This document shows, piece by piece, positions 10,172-18,863 of a stretch of DNA of 64,000 nucleotides. Origin of the DNA: UBA7672 sp963738625 (GTDB lineage: Bacteria > Pseudomonadota > Alphaproteobacteria > Caulobacterales > Hyphomonadaceae); NCBI GenBank assembly GCA_963738625.1, contig CAVTXH010000002.1, positions 496,001 to 560,000 of the forward strand. The letters run 5' to 3'. Position 1 is the first letter of the stretch. Every line of letters begins with the position of its first letter. The notes under the pieces were generated by a model. The model ran no database searches. It saw only the letters and a program-made list of their open reading frames with translations, and was not told the DNA's origin. A program made the position numbers and the translations under genes.

Positions 10172-10995
10172 TGACCCGGCTGGGCGTCATCGCAGGCGGC
10201 GGCGACCTGCCGCGCAGGCTGGCCGAGCACGCGCGGGCCAATGGCCGCGAGGTGTTCGTCCTCGGCCTGAAGGGTTTTGCCGATCCCAAGCTTACGGCCG
10301 AGTTCGGCGGCTCAGAGGCGGCCATGGGCGAGGTCGGCAAGGGCATCCGCCTGCTGAAGGATGCCGGGTGTAACGAGGTCGTCTTCGCCGGAACCGTGAA
10401 ACGCCCGGACCTGTCCGCCCTGCAGTTCGACATGCGCGGCGCTGCATTGTTGCCGGAGCTGGCTGTGGCCGCGGCGAGGGGCGATGACGCGCTGCTGCGA
10501 GTGGTGCTAAGCGCATTCGAGAAGGCAGGATTCCGAGTGCTAGGCGCGGACGACATACTGGGCGCTCTGCTGGCGCCTGCCGGCGCAATCGGAAGCCTCG
10601 CTCCCACGCAGCAGCACTGGATCGATATCCGCTGCGCCGCAGACGCCGCTTCGAGGGTCGGCGCCCAGGACATCGGGCAGGGCGCCGTCGCCCGCAATGG
10701 CGCGGTAATCGCCACCGAGGCGCAGGACGGCACGGATGCGATGTTGAGGCGGATCGCGCCCGCGCCCGACAGTCCAAGTGGCGTACTGGTGAAGCGCCCG
10801 AAGCCGCAGCAGGAACGCCGGATAGATCTGCCAACCATTGGCGCCAACACCGTGCGCGGCGCATCCGCTGCCGGCCTTGCTGGTATCGCGATCGAGGCGG
10901 GCGGCGCGCTTGTCGTGGATCGGAAGCAGGTAGCGGAACTCGCCGACCAGCTCGGCATATTCGTCTATGGCTTCACCGCCGCGGAGGCGATGTGA
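10171..10995 (+). CDS. lpxI: UDP-2,3-diacylglucosamine pyrophosphatase LpxI
   Basis: Hydrolyses UDP-2,3-diacylglucosamine to lipid X and UMP; this is the metal-dependent LpxI type that replaces LpxH in many alphaproteobacteria. The 274-residue product starts LGVIAGGGDLPRRLAEHARA, the family's N-terminal motif. It has the EVGKGIRLLKDAGCNEVVFAG segment of the N-terminal domain and the C-terminal block KPQQERRIDLPTIG with AGLAGIAIEAGGALVVDR. ATG 10171 overlaps the lpxA stop (TGATG); ATG 10150, seven codons upstream, is an alternative. The stop overlaps the lpxB GTG. Confidence 0.94.
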   Translation: MTRLGVIAGGGDLPRRLAEHARANGREVFVLGLKGFADPKLTAEFGGSEAAMGEVGKGIRLLKDAGCNEVVFAGTVKRPDLSALQFDMRGAALLPELAVAAARGDDALLRVVLSAFEKAGFRVLGADDILGALLAPAGAIGSLAPTQQHWIDIRCAADAASRVGAQDIGQGAVARNGAVIATEAQDGTDAMLRRIAPAPDSPSGVLVKRPKPQQERRIDLPTIGANTVRGASAAGLAGIAIEAGGALVVDRKQVAELADQLGIFVYGFTAAEAM

Positions 10996-12133
10996 GCCAC
11001 GTCTTTCTCGTTGCCGCGGAGGATTCAGGCGACGCCCTCGGCGCCGATGTGATCGATGCGCTGCGCGCGGCGGATCCTGTGGTGCGCATATCCGGCATCG
11101 GCGCCAGCAAGATGGGCGAGCGGGGCATATCTTCGGATGTCGATATGTCTGGCCTCGCCGTGCTCGGCTTTGTCGACGGCATCAAGGCGTTTGGCCGCGT
11201 GAAGCGCGCGGTCGAGGCGGCAGGCGAAGCGGTCATCAAGGTCGATCCGGATGCGTGGTTCTCATCGACAGCTGGGGCTTCATGTGGCGCCTGGCGCGCT
11301 TCCTGAAGGAGCGCGGCCATCGCGCAACGCGCATCAAGCTGGTCGGTCCGCAGGTCTGGGCGACCCGCCCCGGCCGCGCGCGCGTGCTGGCGCAGTGGTG
11401 CGATCACCTGCTGTGCATCCACGCGTTCGAGCAGCCCTTCTACGAGCGGTGGGGATTGCCGACGACCGTGATCGGGAACCCGGCCCTACATCGCCTGCCC
11501 AAGGGCGATGGCGCGGCATTCAGGCGGCGGCACGGCTTGCCTGCGGACGCGCCCGTCGTTGGACTTATGCCCGGCAGCCGCAAGTCCGAGATCAGGCGCG
11601 TTGCGCCCGCCCTATTCGAAGCGGCGAAACGCGTTTCGGGTAGGGACGCCGGCCGAAAGACTGTCTGCATGGTCGCGCCAAGTGTCGCGTCAGATGTCGA
11701 AGCGTTGGCGCGGGATCGAGGCGCCGCCTTCGTGCTCGTGCGGGATGAGGCCGAGAAGGCTGACGCTTTCGCCGCGATGGATGTCGCGATGGCATGTTCA
11801 GGCACGGTGACAACCGAGCTGGCTAGCCAAGGCGCTGCAGTGGTCGTCGGCTACAAGCTTGGTTGGATCACCTGGGCCTTGGCGCGCGCCTTCCTGATGC
11901 GGTCGAAATTCATCACGCTGCTGAACGTGGCGGCCGGGCGCGAGATAGCGCCGGAATTCGTGCAGACGCGGCTGACGGCGGCGAACCTTGCCGGCGCGGC
12001 GGAGCGCCTGTTGTCCGACCCCGCCGCATTGGCGACGCAGCGCAAGCGCCAGGCCGAGGCGTTGAAACTCATGGCGGGGCCGGGAAGGCCAGCAGCGGAG
12101 ATTGCCGCCGAGACGATCCTGCGCTTGGCGTAA
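10992..12133 (+). CDS. lpxB: Lipid-A-disaccharide synthase, one frameshift in this sequence
   Basis: Glycosyltransferase (GT19) that condenses lipid X with UDP-diacylglucosamine to the lipid A disaccharide. The N-terminal part SHVFLVAAEDSGDALGADVI (the alphaproteobacterial variant of the LpxB AGExSGD motif) runs in one frame from GTG 10992 to about 11255. The rest, VVLIDSWGFMWRLARFLKERG to ETILRLA, runs in another frame to TAA 12131-12133. One missing G near 11252-11256 (DPDA/VVLID junction) explains the break. Restoring it gives 380 residues, normal for LpxB. MPGSRKSEIRRVAP and MACSGTVTTELA are donor-site motifs. Last gene of the lipid A cluster; convergent with gltA. Confidence 0.9.
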
Positions 12134-12170
12134 TAAGCGTTGGCTAAAACTAGCCGCTGAACAAGGTGCA

Positions 12171-12223
12171 CCACCCCCCACCTGTCCTCCCCCCCCGAAG
12201 GGGGGAGGGCAGGTGGGGGGTGG
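12171..12223. terminator. Long GC-rich inverted repeat between lpxB and gltA (possible bidirectional terminator or repeat element)
   Basis: A near-perfect stem of about 24 base pairs: the left arm begins CCACCCCCCACCTG and the right arm ends CAGGTGGGGGGTGG, with a C-run, a GAAG loop and a G-run between. It lies in the only gap between the convergent genes lpxB and gltA, where a terminator serving both strands would be expected. No U-tract follows, so it may instead be a dispersed palindromic repeat. Confidence 0.6.
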
Positions 12224-12290
12224 CTCAACGTTCCGGAGGCCCGTTCAGCGTTCCAGATCCGCGCTCGCGCTACGCCTTCAACAACGAGCG

Positions 12291-13597
12291 CTACTTCCGC
12301 TGGCCCATCGGTACGTAGTCGCGCTGCGGAGCGCCGGTGTAGATCTGGCGCGGGCGGCCGATGCGCTGGGTGTTGTCGGTGGTCATCTCTTCCCACTGCG
12401 CGATCCAGCCCACGGTGCGGGCGAGGGCGAACAGCACGGTGAACATCGAGGTCGGGAAGCCCATCGCCTTGAGCGTGATGCCCGAATAGAAATCGACGTT
12501 CGGGTAGAGCTTCTTCTCGATGAAGTATTCATCCTGACAGCGCGAACCGCTCGAGCTCCATCGCGACTTGCAGCAGCGGGTCGATTGATGCCGACTTCCT
12601 TCAGCACTTCGCGGCAGGTCTGCGCCATGACCTTCGCGCGCGGATCGTAGTTCTTGTAGACGCGGTGGCCGAAGCCCATGAGGCGGACGCCGGCGACCTT
12701 GTTCTTCACCTTCTCGACGTGCTTGGCCACGTTCTCGACCGTGCCGATCTCCTGCAGCATCTGCAGCGCCGCTTCGTTGGCGCCGCCATGTGCTGGGCCC
12801 CAGAGGCAGGCGATGCCGGCCGCGATGCACGCGAACGGGTTGGCGCCCGACGAGCCGGCGAGGCGCACGGTCGAGGTCGACGCGTTCTGCTCGTGGTCGG
12901 CGTGGAGGATGAAGATGCGGTCCATCGCGCGGGCGAGGACGGGGTTGATCTTGTAGTCCTCCGCCGGCACAGCGAAGCACATGCGCAGGAAGTTCGACGC
13001 GTAGTCGAGCTCGTTGCGCGGGCTGACGAAGGGCTGGCCGGCGGAGTACTTGAACGCGCGCGCCGCGATGGTCGGCATCTTTGCGATCATGCGATGCTGG
13101 GCGACCTTGCGCTGGACCGGATCATCGACGTTGGTCGAGTCGTGGTAGAAGGCCGAGAGCGCGCCGACCGTGCCGCACATGATCGCCATCGGGTGGGCGT
13201 CGCGACGGAAGCCCTCGAAGAAGCGGTCGAACTGCGCATGCAGCATCGTGTGCCTGGTGATGGTCGAGGTGAATTCCTTGTGTTGGGCGGCGTTCGGCAG
13301 CTCGCCCTTCAGCAGCAGGTAGCAGACCTCAAGGAAGGTCGACTTCTCGGCCAGCTGGTCGATCGGATAGCCGCGGTGCAGCAGGATGCCTGCATCGCCA
13401 TCGATGTAGGTGATCTGGCTTTCGCAGCTGGCGGTCGAGGTGAAGCCCGGATCCAGCGTGAACATGCCGGTGTTGGCGTAGAGCTTGCCGATGTCGATGA
13501 CGTCGGGACCGACCGAGCCGCTATAGACCGGCATCTCGGTCGTTTTGCCGCCGGCCGTGATCGTCGCTTTGCCGTTCGGCCTTACCTTGTTTTCCAT
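12291..13597 (-). CDS. gltA: Citrate synthase, two frameshifts in this sequence
   Basis: Condenses acetyl-CoA and oxaloacetate to citrate (TCA cycle). The N-terminal ~335 residues (MENKVRPNGKATITAGGKTT onward, with FTSTASCESQITYIDGDAGI, DHEQNASTSTVRLAGSSGAN and GFGHRVYKNYDPRA) run from 13597 to about 12584. The C-terminal segment (QDEYFIEKKLYPNVDFYSGI to DYVPMGQRK) runs in a different frame from about 12536 to the stop at 12291. Between them lies about 46 bases encoding DPLLQVAMELERFAL in the third frame. Two single extra bases (near 12583 and 12537) account for both shifts; without them the protein is 434 residues, normal for the type II hexameric enzyme. The active-site His and Asp motifs are intact. 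Confidence 0.92.
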
Positions 13598-13636
13598 CGA
13601 CGCAGTCTCCTCAATTCCCAGCGGTTTCCGGCCGCC

Positions 13637-15106
13637 TCAGCCCCCGACGCCCGCATGATCCTTGAGGCGCGCGAGGCCTTCATTACGACCTAGCAAAGCA
13701 AGCACAAGGGCAATATCGGGCGCATGCACGCCACCGGTAAGCACCGCCCTCAAAACCGGGCCGATTTTGCCGAGTCCGATGCCGATTTGAGCGCAATACT
13801 GCGTCAGTTCTTCCTTGATGGCCGGCTCGGTCCATTCGCCCAGCTTGTCCAGCCGGCCCGCGAATCCAGCGAGTCGCCCCCTTGCTTCCTCGCTGACCAA
13901 ATCGGCCGCCTTCCCCGACAGGGCGATCGGCCGGATATCGGTCAGGAATCTGGCCTGATCGGCGAGTGCGACAAGCGTAGGCGACCGGGTCTTCAGGACC
14001 GGCATGGCGGCGCGGATACGCGCCAGGGCGGCAGAGGATAACCCCTTCGCCTCCGGGCGGGCGAGGAACAGGTCGTAGAGCCGCTGGTCGTCGGCCCGCG
14101 CCATGTAGTGCTGGTTGACGGCGTTGAGCTTGGCGAAATCAAGCCGGGCCGGCGCTTTGTTCAGGCCGTCGAGGTCGAACCACTCGATCGCCTGCTTCTC
14201 GCTGATGATCTCGTCGTCGCCGTGGCTCCAGCCGAGCCGCAGCAGATAGTTCTTGAGCCCTTCGGGCAGGTAGCCCAGCTCGTCGCGATAAGCGTCGACA
14301 CCGGTGGCGCCGTGGCGCTTAGACAGCTTCTTTCCATCAGGCCCGTGGATCAGCGGGATGTGGGCGTAGGTGGGCACATCCCACCCCATGCCCTGAAAGA
14401 TCGGCGCCTGGCGGAAGGTGTTGTTGAGGTGGTCGTCGCCGCGGATCACGTGGGTGACGCCCATGTCGTGATCATCGACAACTACCGCCAGCATGTAAGT
14501 CGGATTGCCGTCGGAGCGAAGCAGGATGAGATCGTCGAGGTCTCTCGCGGCGACCTTCACGCGGCCCTGGACCTTGTCGTCGACAGCGAGGTCGCCGCTA
14601 TCCGGCATGCGGAGCCGTATGACGGTGGGTTTCCCCGCCGGCAGCGGCCTCTTCGGATCACGCCAGGGCGAGCGGAACGGGCGCAGCAGATCCTCGCGCT
14701 CGGCCTGCTTCTGGGCGCGGTCCTGCGCCGGCATGTCAGGTGATGCGTCGAGTTCGGCCTTCAGTTCATCGGCGCGGGCGCGCCGAGCTGTAAGTTCTTC
14801 CGCCGTCACGGGGCAGCGATAGGCGGCGCCGCGCTTCACCAGCTCGAGCGCGATCTCGCGATGCCGGTCGGCGCGTGTGCTTTGAACAAGAGCTGGCTCG
14901 TCTCCGGCGAGACCCAGCCAGCCCAAGCCATCATAGATCGCATCCACCGCCTGCTTGGTCGAGCGCTCCCTGTCGGTATCCTCGATGCGAAGCAAGAACT
15001 TGCCGCCCTTCGCCCGGGCGTATAGCCAGCAGAACAGGGCCGTCCGGGCGCCTCCGATATGGAGGTAGCCGGTCGGGGAGGGGGCAAAACGGGTGACAAC
15101 CGTCAT
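13637..15106 (-). CDS. gltX: Glutamyl-tRNA synthetase
   Basis: Class I aminoacyl-tRNA synthetase that charges tRNA-Glu (and in many alphaproteobacteria also tRNA-Gln, later amidated by GatCAB). The 489-residue product has the HIGH-type motif in TRFAPSPTGYLHIGGARTAL and the KMSKS-type motif GKKLSKRHGATGV near residue 250. No zinc-binding cysteine cluster is evident. The C-terminal anticodon-binding helical domain is complete. ATG 15106 gives the canonical N terminus; a TTG lies directly before it. It is divergent from comEC with a 123-base gap. Confidence 0.96.
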   Translation of the reverse strand: MTVVTRFAPSPTGYLHIGGARTALFCWLYARAKGGKFLLRIEDTDRERSTKQAVDAIYDGLGWLGLAGDEPALVQSTRADRHREIALELVKRGAAYRCPVTAEELTARRARADELKAELDASPDMPAQDRAQKQAEREDLLRPFRSPWRDPKRPLPAGKPTVIRLRMPDSGDLAVDDKVQGRVKVAARDLDDLILLRSDGNPTYMLAVVVDDHDMGVTHVIRGDDHLNNTFRQAPIFQGMGWDVPTYAHIPLIHGPDGKKLSKRHGATGVDAYRDELGYLPEGLKNYLLRLGWSHGDDEIISEKQAIEWFDLDGLNKAPARLDFAKLNAVNQHYMARADDQRLYDLFLARPEAKGLSSAALARIRAAMPVLKTRSPTLVALADQARFLTDIRPIALSGKAADLVSEEARGRLAGFAGRLDKLGEWTEPAIKEELTQYCAQIGIGLGKIGPVLRAVLTGGVHAPDIALVLALLGRNEGLARLKDHAGVGG

Positions 15107-15229
15107 CAATTTCCAGTGGTCAGCTAGCGTGGACGCGGCTCTGGCGGAGCGCGGGCCCTGAAGACCACATCCGCCCCCGCGCTAGCAACCCCCGCCGCCA
15201 GGCCCGCCAAGGGCGCGATTCTGACGTCG

Positions 15230-17280
15230 TTGGGTCGCTTTCTGGCAGGCGCCGTAAACGATCAGTCCTTGCGCTGGCCCCTCCTGCTGCCGCTGGCCCT
15301 GGCGATGGGCGCTGCCCTCTACATGACCGCCTCGTTCGAACCAGACTGGCGTGTAGTCGCCGGCGTCACCCTGCCGGCCGTGGTGATGTGGGCGATCCTA
15401 CGGCGGAGAGGCGGCGGCTGGCTCGCCCTCCTATTTGGTCTGCTGGCCTGCGCTTGTCTGGGCGCCCTGGCCGGTACGGTGCGGACAGCGCTCGTGTCCG
15501 CGCCGGTCCTCAGCCAGGAGATTGGCCCGGTCCGCATCGAAGGCGTGATCGCGGAGATCGATGCCAGCGAACGCAGCCGGCGCATCCGCATTCATGTCCG
15601 CGCCATAGAAGGACTGGCGCCGGAACAGACGCCGAAATACGTGCGCTTCAGCTACAAGGGCGACATCCCGTTCGGCCCCGGCAGGGCTGTGGCCTGCAGC
15701 GCTATCTTGTCGCCGCCACCCCGGCCTGTGGTGCCGGGAGACTACGAATTCCATCGTGACGCCTACTTCCAGCAGCTCGGCGCCGTCGGATTTTCGACGG
15801 GCAAGTGCGAGCCGCTTCCGACGCCGCCGCCGGTTACGCTTGCCGACAAGGCATTCTACTGGGTGCCGGCGGTTCGTCGCGCGATCTCGGCCCACGTGTT
15901 CGAACAAACCGGAGAGAGTGGCGGCGGAATGTCCGCCGCGATGGTCGCAGGCGATCGCAGCTTCATCACCCCGGACGACTCGGAAGCGCTGCGCCTGTCC
16001 GGCCTTGCCCACCTGCTGTCGATTTCCGGCGTGCACATGGTGCTGGCGGGCGGGATCGTGTTCTTCATCATCTGCTTTCTCTGGCCGCTGGCCGAGCCGC
16101 TTGCGCTGCGGGTTCCGTCCGTCAAGGCGGCGGCATTCGGGGCGGTGGTGGCGTGCACGCTTTACTTCATCATCTCTTGCATGGAGGTGGCGACCCAGCG
16201 CGCCTACGTGATGGCGCTGATCGCATTCGGCGCGAAGCTGCTCGACCGGCCAGCGCTGTCGCTAAGGTCTATCGCCGTCGCGTTGTTTGTTGTGGTGCTG
16301 CTGCAGCCGGAATCCGTGGTCACGCCTGGCTTCCAGATGTCGTTTGCAGCCCCGGGCGCGCTGATCGCGCTCTACGAGGTGTGGCCGAAGCTCGATCGCC
16401 CGGACCGGCCTGGGGTTTTGGCGCGCATCTTCCCCCATGGGTCGTGGGCACGGCGGCGACGTCGCTGACAGCGTCAGCCGCGACGATGCCGTTCGCCCTT
16501 CACCATTTCGACCGGGCGGCGCTTTTCAGCGTCATCGCGAATATCGTCTCGACGCCGGTCATCACGCTATGGACAACTCCGGCGGCGGCTGCGTCGGCCA
16601 TCGCCGCGCCATTCGGGCTGGAGGAGCCTTTCCTGGCCCTGATGGGCAAGAGCGTTGAGGTGGTGCTCGCCATCGCCCGCTGGTCGGTCGAGGCCTCGCC
16701 CGACTTCGACCTGCCGCGGATGAGCGCTGACGCCCTGGCGTGGTCGGCTACGGCCATTGCCATGTTCTGCCTCGCCAGCCGCCGGGGCCGCGTGCTGGTG
16801 CTGATCCCGTTTGCGACGGCCGTGGCGTTGTGGCTCACCGCGCCGCAAGCCATCGGCTATGTTGCAGCTGACGGATCGGTGTTTCTGAAAGCACAGAAGG
16901 GTTGGCTGGAGCTGAGCGACTGGCGCGCGGACAACGGCCTCAATCCACTGATCATCGGCGACGAGATCGCCAAGAGCCCGTGCCCGGGCAAAGCCGCCGC
17001 CTGCGCGCTCGATCTTCCGTCCGGCCGCTTCAACATCGCGCCCGCAGCTCCGCCGCCCGCGAGACCGTGTCCGAGCGGCGCCGCGCTCACCTTCGCGCCG
17101 AAAGTCGGGCCTCCGCTGACGTTCGACCCCTGCGCCTATGTCGGCAAGGGCGGCGCCGTGATTGAGGCTGGCTTCGGCCCGCCGCGCATCCGCGCCGCCC
17201 AAATGCAAAGCGGCCGGGCATGGACCCAGCCGCTCTACGAAAGGCCGCCAAGGGCGGCGCGTTCAAAGCCCGGTCAGTGA
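15230..17280 (+). CDS. comEC: ComEC/Rec2-type competence channel protein, one frameshift in this sequence
   Basis: Polytopic inner-membrane protein of the ComEC/Rec2 family, the DNA-uptake channel of natural transformation. The first ~400 residues contain N-terminal membrane helices, a DUF4131-like soluble segment and the competence-domain signature LAHLLSISGVHMVLAGGIVF. At a run of five C near 16431-16435 the frame shifts by one missing base, and the protein continues WVVGTAATSLTASAATMPFA to the TGA at 17278-17280. Total length is about 683 residues; there is no metallo-beta-lactamase domain, as usual in alphaproteobacteria. The start is uncertain: TTG 15230 is the first usable codon after an in-frame stop at 15125. 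The 3' end overlaps lexA tail-to-tail by 7 bases. Confidence 0.85.
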
Positions 17281-17972
17281 TATTTGCGAACCAGCGCGAC
17301 CAGCTTGCCCTGGATGCGCACGCGGTCGGGTCCGAAGATCTGAGTGCCGAAGGCCGGGTTGGCCGCCTCGAGGGCGATAGAGCCGCCCTTCTTGCGGAAG
17401 CGCTTCAGCGTCGCGGTCTCTTCGTTGATCAGCGCCACGACAATATCGCCCGACTGGGCGTGGTCGGTCTTCTTCAGGATCACCGTATCTCCGTCGAGAA
17501 TGCCGGCGTTGATCATGCTCTCGCCCGAGACTTCCAAGGCGAAATGCGTATCCGGATCGAAATCGTCGTCCGGGGCGCTGACCTTATGGGTTTCGTGCTC
17601 GATCGCCTCGATCGCCGTGCCAGCGGCGATCCGGCCCATGACGGAGATCATCGAGGCGCGGATGGCGGCGCCGGCAGCCGACCGGCCGCTACGGCCTTCG
17701 CCGCTGACGACGCTGGGCCGGAAGGGCGCGCGACCCGCACCCTGCTGAGGCACGGCGCTTTCGGGCAGTTTCAGCACCTCGAGGGCCCGTGCCCGGTGGG
17801 CGAGGCGGCGGAGGAAGCCGCGCTCTTCCAGAGCCGTGATCAGACGATGGATTCCGGACTTGGAGGCCAGGTCCAGGGCCTCCTTCATTTCATCAAAGGA
17901 CGGGGAAACCCCGGTTTCCTTGATCCTGTCGTTGATGAACAGGAGCAGTTCGCGCTGTTTCTTGGTGAGCAT
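17274..17972 (-). CDS. lexA: LexA repressor, SOS regulator
   Basis: Represses SOS genes and self-cleaves when RecA is activated by DNA damage. The 232-residue product begins MLTKKQRELLLFINDRIKE with a winged helix-turn-helix (PSFDEMKEALDLASKSGIHR). It has the Ala-Gly cleavage site in GRIAAGTAIE, the catalytic Ser in VSGESM and the catalytic Lys in ATLKRF. An upstream in-frame codon at 17993 would add seven residues, but ATG 17972 has a GGAGGCGGGAG site before it and matches the family. It follows trpC but has its own promoter and SOS box at 18011-18039. Confidence 0.97.
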   Translation of the reverse strand: MLTKKQRELLLFINDRIKETGVSPSFDEMKEALDLASKSGIHRLITALEERGFLRRLAHRARALEVLKLPESAVPQQGAGRAPFRPSVVSGEGRSGRSAAGAAIRASMISVMGRIAAGTAIEAIEHETHKVSAPDDDFDPDTHFALEVSGESMINAGILDGDTVILKKTDHAQSGDIVVALINEETATLKRFRKKGGSIALEAANPAFGTQIFGPDRVRIQGKLVALVRKYH

Positions 17973-18010
17973 CGCGGTCTCCCGCCTCCACAACTGTTGA
18001 GTCGCAGATA

Positions 18011-18039
18011 GTTCTACTATCGTTCACGTTATGGGTCAA
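18011..18039 (-). promoter_or_regulatory. lexA promoter with an alphaproteobacterial SOS box
   Basis: The plus strand reads GTTC-TACTATC-GTTC at 18011-18025, an exact match to the alphaproteobacterial LexA box GTTC-N7-GTTC. On the lexA (minus) strand a TTGACC -35-like hexamer (18039-18034) and a TAGAAC -10-like hexamer (18016-18011) are spaced by 17 bases, so the box covers the -10 and spacer. This is the arrangement expected for LexA autorepression. The promoter elements are inferred; the box is seen directly. Confidence 0.85.
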
Positions 18040-18056
18040 ATCCGGCAACAACCCAT

Positions 18057-18863
18057 TTACCGTGCCCGGACAAGTAACCGCACGGATTCCTCAGGATTTT
18101 CCGCCCTCATCAGGCTTTCGCCGACGAGGAAACCCCGGGCGCCGCAGGCCCGCAGCCGAGAGATGTCCCCGGCGGTCCGGACGCCGCTTTCCGAAATCAG
18201 CAGCCGGCCTTCCGGCATCATGTCCGACAGGCGCTCGGTGACGCCAAGGTCAGTCGTGAAGGTGCGCAAGTCGCGGTTGTTCACGCCCATCAGGGGCGAG
18301 GGCAGGCCCAGCGACCGGACGAACTCGGCCTCGTCATGCGCCTCCAGCAGAACCGACATGCCCAGGCTGTCCGCGGTGGCGTGGAGTTCCTCGGCGAGAG
18401 CGTTGTCGACGGCGGCCATGATGATGAGGATCGCATCGGCCCCGGCCGCCCGCGCCTCCACCACCTGGATCGGGTCGATCATGAAGTCCTTGCGCAAGAC
18501 GGGGATGGCGACCGCCGCCCGGACGGTCTGCATGTCCTGCAGCGAGCCGCCAAAGCTCGGCCCGTCGGTGAGCACCGAAATGCAGGCTGCGCCGCCAGCT
18601 TCATAGGCCCGGGCCGCCTTCTCCGGCGCCCGCACCGCGTTGATCTCGCCGGCTGACGGGCTCTTCCGCTTCACTTCGCAGATGAGGGCGTTGCCGTCCG
18701 TCTTGGCGATACGGATCAGGCTCTCCGCGAAGCCTCTCGGCCGGGACGCAGTCTTTGCATCCGCCTCCAGGGAAGAGATCGACCGCGACCGCCGCAGCGC
18801 CGCAACTTCATCCTTCTTGTAGTCGAGGATCACCCTCAGCCTGTCTGGAACACCGCTAGCCAT
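18057..18863 (-). CDS. trpC: Indole-3-glycerol phosphate synthase
   Basis: Converts CdRP to indole-3-glycerol phosphate in tryptophan synthesis; a (beta/alpha)8 barrel. The 268-residue product has VILDYKKDEVAALRR near the start and the catalytic segments ALICEVKRKSPSAGEI, VLRKDFMIDPIQVVEARAAG, GVNNRDLRTFTTDL and LISESGVRT. It is a monofunctional enzyme (not fused to TrpF). Its start overlaps the end of trpD by 8 bases, so it is the last gene of the ppiD-trpEGDC group; lexA follows on a separate promoter. Confidence 0.97.
   Translation of the reverse strand: MASGVPDRLRVILDYKKDEVAALRRSRSISSLEADAKTASRPRGFAESLIRIAKTDGNALICEVKRKSPSAGEINAVRAPEKAARAYEAGGAACISVLTDGPSFGGSLQDMQTVRAAVAIPVLRKDFMIDPIQVVEARAAGADAILIIMAAVDNALAEELHATADSLGMSVLLEAHDEAEFVRSLGLPSPLMGVNNRDLRTFTTDLGVTERLSDMMPEGRLLISESGVRTAGDISRLRACGARGFLVGESLMRAENPEESVRLLVRAR

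Noticed and set aside
12665..13693. Plus-strand frame of 342 codons opposite gltA, as an alternative to a frameshifted gltA
   Set aside because: The minus strand encodes citrate synthase residue by residue, with active-site motifs, so the indels are in gltA and not a sign that the other strand is coding.
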